Below are positions 1-11,100 of a stretch of DNA of 64,000 nt, in pieces; positions within the stretch are counted from its first letter, which is position 1, and each line of letters starts with the position of its first letter. Source of the DNA: Opisthorchis felineus (Eukaryota > Platyhelminthes > Trematoda > Opisthorchiida > Opisthorchiidae); assembly GCA_004794785.1 (NCBI GenBank), contig SJOL01004592.1:124001-188000 (forward strand). Reading direction: 5' to 3'. A program made the translations under genes and the position numbers. Below the pieces are notes generated by a model, which saw nothing but the letters and a program-made list of their open reading frames with translations, ran no database searches and was not told the origin of the DNA.

Positions 1-2875
1 ACCTCGCCTAACCGCAGAGGCGGCAGAAACCTCCGAACATCCCAGTGTGAATAAAAACAGACGGCGTAGAACTGGTGAACTTGTGGAGAGCTTTTTCAGG
101 TAAGCCTATCTTACACGTGACGGTCTGGAGTTGTCACTCAAGTGAAATCACTAGCAGAAGTGGTTTAGGGCTCAAACAACTCAAATTCATGTGACCCCTC
201 CTCTTACTCAACCGTCGTAGCTCAAAATGTAAATAACACTCAGGGATAAGCTTCATTTAACCTACCCGTAGCCAATCAGTCTGAACGCCAGCTAACAAAA
301 AATATCTTGACCGACCCAAAACTGCAATACGGCCCACTGGCGGCGCGCAGTCTTGCTGCTTTCTGACTTTCCTTCTCCTTGAAAACTCGACCAAACTCGA
401 CCCATCTCTCTGACCTAGTCGCTTGGACCGACGATGCCTTTGTGTCCAAAGCGAAGCGCTGCTCTATAGTGCATCTACCAGCCATTTTTCAAACTTTTCC
501 GGAACAACAAATTCAATTCTCTAATTGGGTACCCAATATATGGATACACTTGGACAACTCAGTGTTTGACAAATGGTGGAAGTCACACAAAGGCCTCACT
601 AGTAGTGTTGACAGCCTGCGGATCAGATGTGCGATGGACTGGCCGTGTACGCGCAATATGGAGCAGCTTCGTCAGTAGCTCGGCTGGCACAACACCCATT
701 CGGAAAGTGGGAGTTAACGAGTTTATTTCTTGCTTTCGGTCTTTATCTTCCGGTACCTATTTTGCACCCGGATATCCCGTTTGCTCTACAATTTATCCGG
801 TGATGTGGCACGCTGACAATCAGTTACCTCAAACCTGAGTGCTACGACGTCCGTATGGTATGGAGGAAATGTACTAAATAAAAATAAGAAATAGTAATAA
901 GACGTCGAATAATAACGGCAAATATAAAACTACATCAGATCAGTAAAGCCCTTCACGTATCCAGAAGGTGAATTCACGTCACTGGAGCAGGATGATTTCA
1001 GCTGGGCTTTACTGACCCAAGAGAACTTAGTGAGAAAGGGTATTCATTCAGAACAAACAGCTAGCGGAAAAGCCACCCCTGAAAGTAGATTGTGTTACGC
1101 TAACGACCAGATAAGAAATAAATAGAGTAAGGTAGATTAGTGGTCACAGTACTTCTGATCAGCAACCTAATTTTTTGTGTGCGTATGGTGCTGAGAGAGC
1201 TTAAAAACCATCGTACAAGTGGTGCGTAACAACATAAATGCTCCTACAAAACTTGTCACAAGTTTGCAAGCCTCCGTTGAAGAAAAGTGCTTTGGATTTA
1301 ACAGAAGGAAGAACTTTCTTGTCTGTCAAGGAAGAATTAACGGACAAGCAGAATGGCAAAGGTGGAGTGGCACGAACAGTAGAAAACTTTAGGTTGAGAT
1401 TCCATTGTACTAGGAAGTGTCCTAGTGACCATGAAGTCTCATTTTAGCTCATTCAGATTTACCATATTTGGACCATGATATATCACGACCACAGGTAACT
1501 TCAGCATATTATTTAGGAACATGTTTGCTGCTGTACGAAAGTGACTGAAGATAGTCTTGTGGGGTTTTATAACGACGCATATGTCAAAAGCACACGTCGC
1601 TGGCCAATCCTGAAGTTCGTTTAGGCCAACCTGAGGTAGAGTGCAACACCCAAGCTCCGCTAACAGACGTCCAACAAGCACATCATTCGTGGACTATATG
1701 GTAAAATTTGTCAGCGTATCATGTCTTGAAAGATCCCCAAGTTGACTAAAAGGGATGTAGACTTAAGTAGTGAATTTCCCGCAGCTGATTAAGTACTTAC
1801 AAAACTGCTGACCGTGCATTCGTCACCTATGCTACTTGTAGTCAGTGAGCGCATGGTTTTATGGCCAAGGCTTCCAAACGCAGTAAGACTGCTTAAAAAC
1901 AGTAGTCAGACTACTTAGTCCAAGAGCCGAACAATGGGTATGGGTAGAAGAAGACGATGTTAACGGTTATGTGAACGTCATTGTGCCCTTCATCTGCCAC
2001 CATTTCATGGTATGTGCTCTAAAATGTACCTTTGCGGAAGCGTACCTATACCAAGATCCTGGCAATTCCTAGGACTCATCAAAAAGCACCATAGAATTTT
2101 TACCTTTTTCGCTTTATTGTCTCCCTGGATTACTTGTTTAAGGCGACTCGACGGTAGTTTTTACGTGTGGAAGCCCTTCACAGTTGTCTTGATAGCAATT
2201 TTGTCGTCTCTCGATGTGAAATTAGTGCCCTATAAGATGAAAACATTTCACATGCAAGCAACGCTATGTACATCTATTATAAGTCCGAGGGGTTCGCTAG
2301 TTTTTCAGAATACGCAATGGATGCTTCGCATGGACAGACACAGGCGGGAATCTTCCATTTAAAATTAGATATGTCACTTTCAAACTAGTCGGTGTATCGC
2401 AGATTATTCAAGAGCAAGGTCCTATCATTGGGTGGCGGTAAGAAAACTGGAGCTAAGGTTTTTTGCTGCAGCTCTACACTGTGACCACGGTGTGCCAAAT
2501 ATATTCTTTTGTATAGTTCTGATGGAAAAATAGATTCTGAGTACATATTTCTTGTCCACGGTACCCTTTGTGTTGTTATCACAATGCCCGGATAACGAGG
2601 AATACTCACAAAATATGATAACTGTTTCCAAAAATATTTATGTCATCCACTACCTGGTATGCATTGCTTCTTGGAAATCGGCATCCTGGTAGTAATCCGA
2701 TGACCGTCGTTTTTAAGGGCTATTGGACACGACACAGGAATCAGCATAAACTTACTAGTCATAAGTGCCGAAATTGACCGAACTATACAAAGATGCGACT
2801 TGGATACACCGAAATAAACACAAGTCTACCACTACCTGATTAGACTGACCTGCATTTAAATCAACAAGGTCCAGG
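1..2875. other. Intergenic, nothing recognised
   Basis: I see no recognisable exon, RNA gene or full repeat here. Open frames on both strands stay below about 120 codons and resemble no family I know. The tail, from about 2820, may be diverged sequence flanking the repeat that follows. Confidence 0.5.
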
Positions 2876-3180
2876 CCTGTTGGTAGTGTGAGGAGATTTC
2901 GTCCTGTAAGTGAAGTCAATCTATGCTGAAAAACCGAAAAGCACTGCACAGCTGTTTCATCCTTATTGGGAATCATCAGCAGTGCACATCTCATGAAACT
3001 CCGGAGAGTCTCGAACCCGCGACCTCCTGGTTAGTGGTTTGAACACCCAACCGCTCGGCCACGACTGGCTGATCAGCAGCGTGATTAACTCGCACTTAGA
3101 CAGGATATAGCACCGCTCATCCTTCAATCACGGGATCCGCAGCACGCGGTCACACATGTTGACTGGCTCCTCGAGCTCCT
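2876..3180 (-). repeat. tRNA-like-containing dispersed repeat, left inverted copy
   Basis: On the minus strand this contains a tRNA-like head with a box A (TGGCCGAGCGGT) and a box B (GGTTCGAGACTC), the two RNA polymerase III internal promoter elements. Flanking sequence is shared with the copy at 3336-3600. Reading on the minus strand, the order is a GTCAACATGTGTGACC segment, a GATTGAAGGATGAGCGG segment, the tRNA-like part, then a tail containing TTTTTCAGCATAGATTG and GGACGAAATCTCC. The tRNA-like part sits inside the repeat rather than at its end, so this may be a composite SINE or a larger element that captured one. Confidence 0.75.
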
Positions 3181-3183
3181 CGA

Positions 3184-3285
3184 GTGCTTCTTGGCTTTTC
3201 AGCATAGATTGGCTTCACTTACGGGACGAAATCTCCACACAAAAACCCAAATCTCCTCACACTACCAACAATCTTTAAGTAGCTC
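3184..3285 (+). repeat. Tail fragment of the same tRNA-like repeat
   Basis: This is a plus-orientation fragment holding only the tail part (CTTTTCAGCATAGATTGG, then GACGAAATCTCC and CTCACACTACCAAC). It sits between the two opposed copies and makes a three-copy nested cluster. Confidence 0.65.
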
Positions 3286-3335
3286 GGTGGAAGAATAAAC
3301 TTCACCCGATGAGTGAAACTTCCATCTGAGAAGTG

Positions 3336-3600
3336 GTTGCTCGAGGAGCCTGTCAACACGTGTGACCGCGTGCTGTGGATCCCGTGATTGAAGGATGAGC
3401 GGTGCTATATCCTGTCTAATTGCGAGTTAATCACGCTGCTGATCAGCCACTCGTGGCCGAGCGGTTGAGTGTTCAAACCACTAGCCAGGAGGTCGCAGGT
3501 TCGAGACTCTCCGGAGTTCCGTCAGATGCGCACTGCTGCTTTTCGGCTTTTCAGCATAGATTGGCTTCACTTACAGGACGAAATCTCCACAAGGACCAGT
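3336..3600 (+). repeat. tRNA-like-containing dispersed repeat, right copy
   Basis: This is the plus-orientation partner of 2876-3180. Box A is at 3454-3465 (TGGCCGAGCGGT) and box B at 3498-3508 (GGTTCGAGACT), spaced as in a Ser/Leu-type tRNA. The two copies face each other, so a transcript through the region could fold into a long hairpin. Related pieces occur at 21028-21176 and 38235-38690. No acceptor-stem pairing is apparent, so it is not a functional tRNA gene. Confidence 0.75.
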
Positions 3601-4136
3601 CCTATCTCTAATACCCATCTGCCCTACGACAACTCTACAGCAATTAGGCTTAGTGTTTCATCAGCCTGCAAGCGGTACGTTACAATTGCTCTTCTCCAAG
3701 GGATTCACCCACTGGTGAGGCCAATCCTCGCAATGAATCAAATTTATTTGTTCCTATGGGGCTTATCTCAATAACAGACTGACTCTCAGTTACGACTAAT
3801 AACACAACATATTTACAATTACTTCCAATTACCTCCCATCTCTCAGCTACCTGCTAGATAGGATAACCTCCGTGAAAATCCTGCTAGCATTCATTCTCTT
3901 TGGTCTCTCCAGACGGTGGAACTGTACTCACTATTGGTAACAGAATACAACGCTCTAATAACAAACAGCCCGGCAATTACACAAACATTACGACGCTGGT
4001 TTGAGACTGCTGTGGTTTCAATGCCATTGGGGTTGACTTTGACTGGTAAACTCCTGATAAAACGTGTCAAAAAATTTTCTAAAAAATAATGTGTCGTGCA
4101 CGAATAATAACGTACAAGTGCAGACGCAATACACCG
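3601..4136. other. Intergenic, nothing recognised
   Basis: No exon or repeat is recognised between the tRNA-like repeat cluster and the foldback element. Confidence 0.4.
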
Positions 4137-4160
4137 CTCATAAGGTTGCTGTAAATTCTT

Positions 4161-4210
4161 CGACAGCCCACGACCGGTTTCACCCTTCTTGAGGCTCATC
4201 AGGTAGGTGC
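4161..4210 (-). ncRNA. Hammerhead ribozyme-like motif (left arm)
   Basis: On the minus strand the conserved core CUGAUGA lies at 4202-4196 and GAAA at 4181-4178. Between them GCCU/GGGU can pair as a four-pair stem II, including two G-U wobbles, closed by a six-base loop (CAAGAA). After GAAA come the self-complementary CCGG and then UC, so predicted cleavage falls after the C at 4172 (GUC). Stem I is supported by CCUAC (4207-4203) pairing with GUGGG (4171-4167), with one G-U pair. The layout is type I with a minimal stem III, as known for schistosome SM-alpha and Penelope-like element ribozymes. Activity is not shown. Confidence 0.7.
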
Positions 4211-4607
4211 AGTCCCCGAGTTTCCGTCAACCTTATGTTCTACTTAAACCCAAATTGCATGAAGTTTGACTTGTACACTCACCTGCATACCATTTTGCTT
4301 TTGACGGGAAACTCAAGTGCATTTAGCTGAATTTCTCGTCTATGATGGTCCACTTCCAACTTATGAATAGTATATTACGTCTAGACAACAACATATTGAG
4401 ATATCTCGAATGTTGTACCAACCGAGACATGAGACGACCTGGTGCAGCAAATTCAGTTGGAGAATAACATCACAAACGTCCGATTCAGCTGGATTCCAGG
4501 TGGGTCTTCCGTCAAAACCAAATTGGTATGCAGATGAGTGTAAAAGTAGGAACTGCCAGTCCAATTTGGGTTCAAGTAGAACATAAGGTTGACGGAAACT
4601 CGGGGAC

Positions 4608-4660
4608 TGCGCCTACCTGATGAGCCCCAAGAAGGGCGAAACCGGTCGTTGGCTGTCGAA
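4608..4660 (+). ncRNA. Hammerhead ribozyme-like motif (right arm)
   Basis: The core CUGAUGA is at 4617-4623, followed by stem II GCCC (4624-4627)/GGGC (4634-4637) with perfect pairing and loop CAAGAA. Core GAAA is at 4638-4641, then a minimal CCGG stem III (4642-4645) and U4646-C4647. Predicted cleavage is after C4647. Stem I pairs GCCUAC (4611-4616) with GUUGGC (4648-4653), with one U-U mismatch. All invariant core nucleotides are present. The four-base stem III suggests activity as a dimer or tandem transcript, as described for other minimal type I hammerheads. Confidence 0.75.
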
Positions 4661-4929
4661 GAGTTTTCGGCAACCTTGTGAGTAGTTTCCTTCATAGGAA
4701 CTGCCTTGTTTTTTTAGACGCTAAACACTATTTCAAAAGGAATCACAAACAGAAGAGGAAAGTCTACTAAAGACATAAAACGGTATTCTGGATGCTTAGG
4801 CGGCATATGGGAGACTGTCATCACTACCTTGCTAACCACAGATCAAGTACTGCAGACAACCTGAAAGTAAGTCTTTACGTTATTTTCTTGACCGAACCTA
4901 CTACTCAGAAGTTCGACGAAAATTTTTAA

Positions 4930-5175
4930 AGTCTACAACCGGTTTCAGCCTTCTTGGAACTCCTCAAATAGGAAAACCCCCGTTAAGCTTACGTTCCGAG
5001 TACGGACACTAAATTTTACCATTTGCAAATTGAGTTATTTTTCACCGGAAGCAACCTTACGAATAATAAGTTCCGCCGCGATATCTCAAATATCGTACCA
5101 AATAAAACACAAGGCAATCTTTGTGTGGCACATTTAGTTGAGATTCAGTTGAGTCTCTTGTTACCACCAATGTAA
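4930..5175. repeat. Decayed relative of the foldback element
   Basis: Shared landmarks are ACAACCGGTTTCAGCCTTCT at the start, GATATCTCAAATATCGTACC near 5079, and ATTCAGTTGAGTCTCTTG near the end. The order matches the left arm plus centre of 4137-4682. The ribozyme core is no longer intact: the GAAA side remains on the minus strand, but the CUGAUGA side is lost. Confidence 0.55.
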
Positions 5176-8100
5176 TTTGCAAATGCATTTATTTCACTAT
5201 TTGCGTCTCATTTTCCAACCAGAAATCACGTCATTGCTGAGTTATAGGGTAACATAGGGATGCGCCGTACTTACTTATTCCTAAGTTCCACTGTGTTTGG
5301 TTGTGGTTCATCTTAGTGCTATTTGTGTGTTCTAGTCACAATCGATAACGTTGTCTTGCGCAGAACTTGTGGGGACACAAATTACACCAGAGTATACAGA
5401 AATGTATATATAGAACTGGCAACGGCTTGTGCGACGCCTAACAGATACATCCTTCAAAAAACATTCCCCCTCATTTCCGGTCGATTTCTAGTTAACTCTG
5501 TGTGGTCCTCACACGAAAACTAGTTCTTTCCAGACAGCGGCATTTTTGAGATAGAAAAAATCTGAGTGGTCACATAACTGTCATGGTCATTTTCCAGTTT
5601 TAGTTCTATTGTGTGCCTTCTGGGAATTTTCCGAACTAAGCGTTTAGCAGATGAATGAACCATAGTTTGATGGAAATTTTTCAGCAGTTTTACTACGGAA
5701 GTTATGCTTAGGACGACCATGGAAATTTTGTCGCAAAGTGCACATCAACAGTCAAGCTAACACTGGAAGCGTCAGGTGTTCCAGAAGTCTTCACCAAAGT
5801 CCCCCGGTGGGATCAGTTTTTTAACGATTCACGCAACATGTGATTTTCTACCGTGTATCGGTTTACCCGCTATACCATACATTCTAGTGTACCGATTTGT
5901 TAAGGACAATGGTTGGTATATGCGGTTGCTAGGGCAGGACAGCTGCGACGTTCACAAAGTTGCGGAACCGGAATTTTCTCAATCAGACGGTCGCTCGGAC
6001 AACTTATCTGTCTTTCGCCTGGACGCACGCAAGCGCCAAACCACGTCTCATTGTCGTGGTGTGTTCAAATATGTGAAGACTAGTTGTCATGACAACGAGG
6101 GTCATACGTTCTATGCTTGGATAGCCATTTTCCGACAGATCTTTACGTATCCATACGGCAGTGTATATCCTGAACCACTCCCAGACCGGAAGCACAAACC
6201 AAAAACGTTTTCTTGTACACGCGCCGATCTGACGTCGAAGAATGCCTAAGACTCCAAAGATCACAAACCTGTAACTAACACAGTGACAGCAGGTAGCTTT
6301 CTGTGAGTTTGTGGTGCCGACAGCCACAGCACGCATCAGATACAAAAAATTTTTCTGTTCAGTGTGACTTACCTTCGCAGCTGCACAGCAAACCAAATAT
6401 TCGCTGTTTTACAACCCGTGTACACCTGGTTAGGTGTGTGACTTGTACTTGCCGGCTACAAATTATCGGATGCGAGTGGTACGGATGTTAGCTGAACCGT
6501 AAACACAATGTACCTCTGTACAGCATTATCACAGTCACCCAGAGAATGTCAGATCTCAAACCGTAGTTATCCCTAAGAAAGCTGACAAGCGCTTTTATTG
6601 CTTCAACCAAAACCTGCACGATGTCCTTCAACCCTACTCGTGACAGACTGTTGGAAACCTAATTACAGAGTTTAGTTTTTGTGCCCTCTTCTGCGCAATG
6701 GGACGTACTAGAAAAGCATTAGTAGCAGCGACGCAAAAATGGAGGTTGCCAAATACTATGGATAACTAAATCTCCCACCTGATTAGGCTACCACAGTTTT
6801 CAGGTTCGGAATTTTCGGCCAATAAAAATGTGGTTTTCTAGAACAAGCACTCCTAGTTCAATAAACAGAAACCTGTAACGACATCAGAGTGAGCAACAAA
6901 TCTCGGTTGAAGAGACTTTGCTCCCTGACTAGATTGTGCCTTTAGCAGGATTAGATGAAAAGCATAATGCCAGAGAGAGTAGATGCTGAAATAATGCATT
7001 TCCTTGAATTGAAATACACGCAAAAAGGGTCAAATGGAAGTGGTCAGTTTTAAATTTTAGTCCTTCCAAAGGGACATAATTGTGGATTTTTCCTTTCTGG
7101 GGAGACCATTTCAAAGGACTGACTAGAAACCGCCTCTTCTGTGAAGAGTTTGATATTGAACCGTAGTTGAGGGACCAACTGAACTAGTTCTTTATGGGTG
7201 GTGATTCCAAAGGAGTTATACGTTGTCGTGAAAGAAGTAAACAAAACTTTAGAATTAACATCAACGAATGCATGTATACCATAGCGCTCTTGAATGAACA
7301 GGGTGTCATAGCAGTAAAGGCTTGGAAATCATATGCTTGGCCAATTCCAACCTATATATATTTACACCCCTCTGAAAGTTCATGCCAAGGAACGGATAGC
7401 GGCCACTTCTGCGAGAACGTTTACTACCTAAGTGGGCTTCACATGTCAGTTAAATATATTTATTCCGAAATTTAATCTCTCCAGAGGTGAACGGCTACAG
7501 CCTCTGGAAATCATTGGTAACTCAGATCCTTACATTAGGATGTGTCCTGATGATGCAACATGCAGATGACTGTCCCCAATTGCTGAGATCTTAAAATGAT
7601 GATAATGACAACCCAGCTTTAGTTAGCTCCAATGCCGGAGTTGCCCTTCATTGGATATATCGCCTATAGCGGAAGCCAGCTCCCATAGGAGACCACTTTT
7701 GCGTGGTCTTTTTAAGCTTGTTTCAGCGGCCCTCTCAGAAAAGACCACTTCTAGTTAATATCTCCAGGGTTTATCCCCACAGGTTGACAAAGGACATTGA
7801 TTCAAGCTGGATTAAAATAGGTGCCGTCTGGCCCAACCCATAGAAAATGCCTTTTGCCCAATTACGGTAGTCATTCACCCCATAAGAGGCACTCTTGGCA
7901 AACACAAAGTACGACATTTTTAAAGCTGATTTCCATGTATGGGTGCGACGATATGAGTAGAAACGCTCGTCTCATGTCTTACAGCGCTATGATAAGGAGT
8001 TAAACCCTACACGTAATCATATGGACACCTTGTACTGTATATCAGTTTTCTTTGAAAATGTGTGCTGCATTCTGCTGCAATCCACTGTAAGATTGTCCCG

Positions 8101-11100
8101 TTAGCGGGATAGACTACCCCTTATCGTAGACATACATGTATGGGTTTTCTGAACTGTGATGTTTGCAAAAGTGAAAATATTTATAATCAGGTACGAGCGT
8201 GCATCAAAACGGGATCTTTGGGGCGATCCTAATTGTCGTTTGTAGACTGGCTTCTCAACAGATGTGTTCTAGTCCCGTCAGCCCTGGAGACGCAGTTTAC
8301 AGGGAAATGTGACTACTTGGAAGTAGTCAAGTGTTGCTTCCTAACTTTCCATGACCCTCGTAGAGGGTGAGTACCAAATCTGAGAACCGTATTTGAAATC
8401 CTACTGATTGATCCAAAAACACAGTCATAAAGTGGAGTCAGTGTTGTGGAACTTCGAACGAGCCTTGAACTTGTCGAAGGACTAGGATGCTGAGCAAACT
8501 TCTCGCCAACGGGTGTAAAGCTAACATCACCTTACGCAAGAAATCAACCGGTGTACTGAGAGAAAAACATGCCCTCGAAAGTATGCACTACATGGATCGG
8601 GCAGGAAATCCACTCTCCAGCCACTTCAGTGAAGAGACAGGTCCACGCTCAAATCACACGTCAATCATCCCTTATTGTGAGGGTTAAATAAGCTGCAGTT
8701 AATCTAACGTTGTCAGCTTCAATTTACAGACGTACGTCGCAATCGATAGAGTGTTTGCTGAATCTGTAGCCGTTTGCTAGAAATCAGTAAAAGATCTTCC
8801 AAGTTGGCGTTGGTTCCCTGAACAATATGTACAAATCAATTCGTCCTCATATCACTCTCGTCCATAATCCTACTCCTATACTGGAGCAGTTATTCTGCTC
8901 AATACACACCCGAGGGGAAGCGTTGGACCCGGGCTTCGCTCTTATTATGGCTAATCGCTAGTGCACACCTCCGGTGGGGTTGGAGTATGGACTGCGGGTA
9001 TCTGAAATGTGGGCAACTGTGTTGCTACTAGTCCGCCATCACACACCCGACGTATCCTAATAATCACGTCTGAACAGGTGGATGTATTCACACTTGAGAG
9101 ATGTAGGCCTCGAACGACGGCCTATTAGTCCTCCGGGCCAACAGCACCAGTAAGAACAAAACTAGAGCCCAGTGCAGCCCCTCTGATAGTGACTGACTGA
9201 TAAATAATTGCGCCAGCACAAGAGAAGGAGAGTTCAAACGAGAAATAATTATATGAGTACGAATTTTATTAATTCCGCAACCATCTGCAACCAAACAAAT
9301 AAAATCACTTCTTCCCCAATAGGTGACACGTCTCCGTGTTTCGCTGACAATTTTCAGCATTTCTGCCAAGGTTGTAGGAAAGACAGAGTTCAGCTGCCTT
9401 ACATGAAAATCAATGTAAATTTCTTACCAGAAAAGAACTGTTCATAATATTTCTCGTTGTTGGTAGCTTCATGAGAGCTACCTTCTTCTATTCCAAGAAG
9501 CTTGGAGGTTGAGGGTTTCCCTAGGCAACCGTAGGTGATACTACAGTCTCCAATAGACCATGCTCTTGAACCGCCGTACGTCCCATCCAGTTTCTCTACC
9601 AAGAAGGTAGCAGCAACCTTGCCTCAAACTATCTGAGATGACTTGTCTTGGAAATGGACATTAAAGATAGATAAATGATGAAGAGATGAGTGCACTGTTC
9701 ATCCCATAGTCCGCTTACTCATTTAACTACCTTTGGCTGTCACACACCACGAAGCTGCACATCTGAGGACAGAATGATCACTTGCATCTCTTAACTTCGA
9801 ACAATCACAAATATCCGGGTTATTCAATAATCTTCGGGCAGCTTGCCTTTTGTGGTTTTCTCGTTTCTAGAAACAAATTTAGATTTGTGACCAGTGAACC
9901 TTGTTTCTAACAAGCTTCCTGCATTGTACTTAAATGTGAGAATAACTGAGTCGGTGTGGCTCAGAAACAAAAAAACAAGGTAACCTTAAATGATAAAACA
10001 GCAGAAGAAAATCAGATAAATGCACATAACCGAAGTCCTCTCTATTATTGAGGAAATCCTTTCAGGTCCTTGGTATTTGTGACCACAAAACCTCTGCATT
10101 AAAGCGGAACTAATTGAATGGGAACCGAGCTGTTGGTCACGTAGAAATTAATTGGGTAGTTCACATTGTTGGCATCAGCAGCACATGACCACTGGCCACA
10201 CGTAAGCAGCTGACGAATTTAATTTGATGGACTGTGGCCCGTGCCCACCGCCTGACACCTAAATGATCCTCATGACTATTTCACCTGATATGTTCAACAA
10301 GTTAAAGCACGTCTTACGCTTAAGCTCTGTGAAGGTGAATGCGGCTCTTTCATTTGAGGTCAAGCTATAAAACTATGAAACTTTCAGTGAGTATGAACAT
10401 TTAGTCTGCATTGACAACGCGCTTCCTCGACAAAGCTTAGTGCTGTTAGGTGCAGGTTCGATGGAGTCCAGTGGATTTTCGCTTGTACTCGTATTCTGCT
10501 GGGTTAAGCAGTCTTCCTTCTGTCTTGATACACTTACCCTGATTGGTATGGCGCGAAAACACTAGACACCTCTTTTACTCCTATCTTAGTTATTCAAGCG
10601 TGCGTACAAACGACCGTATCCAAGTTGTAAGTCTCTGTTAAGTGACACACAAACCGAGGCTGTTCGACTGTTAGTATGAGAGTTTCCCATGGACTATCTT
10701 CCCTTTCTTCAAGTAGAGCAATAAGGCCGCTAGCGGGGAGTAACTTACTGAAAAAATATGCAAACGGAGGTCCGTGTGTGTTAGTTTGCTGAAAATAAGG
10801 ACGAGTGATATCATGCACACATGCAATTTGTGACGCATGTTCAATTTTATGAAATCTAATTTTCACTGTATGAATAGTTGTATTTGTTTACCAAAGGTGA
10901 GTCGGTATGTATTACAAATTCAGCCCATTTCGTTGAGTATTCATTGAATGTAAAAATGGACTCTATTCAACATCAGGTGTAAAAACAACTTGCTATTCGA
11001 GAAGCACATAAGGCTTCCGAAGAAAAGCAATCCCAGTTTGTGGACTCGCATCCCCTAGTGCAGAATGCGGAATACAACATTGTAGCAGTATTCACACACA

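Larger units (their letters stand above)
4137..4682. mobile_element. Foldback (palindromic) element with a hammerhead motif in each arm
   Basis: The whole interval is a near-palindrome. The left end (CTCATAAGGTTGC) is mirrored by the right end (GCAACCTTGTGAG). The match continues through the segments carrying GTTTCCGTCAACCTTATG on the left and its complement on the right, down to a small inner palindrome around GAGATATCTC at 4398-4407. Arms are roughly 260 bp with scattered substitutions and small indels. There is no credible open reading frame, so the element would be non-autonomous. Flanking target-site duplications are not evident. Partial relatives occur at 4930-5175, 34995-35280, 39462-39780, 42801-43046 and 46931-47070. 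It could be a MITE-like foldback element, or a head-to-head remnant of terminal repeats from a Penelope-like retroelement, a group known to carry hammerhead ribozymes. Confidence 0.8.

Noticed and set aside
3449..3512. Functional tRNA gene
   Set aside because: Boxes A and B are good, but there is no matching acceptor stem, the sequence is embedded in a dispersed repeat, and related copies are decayed.
5776..6249. 157-codon open frame on + (with a 130-codon frame on -)
   Set aside because: Starts at GTG, matches no family, and is within the length expected by chance for six frames of 64 kb. Overlapping long frames on both strands point to a local shortage of stops.
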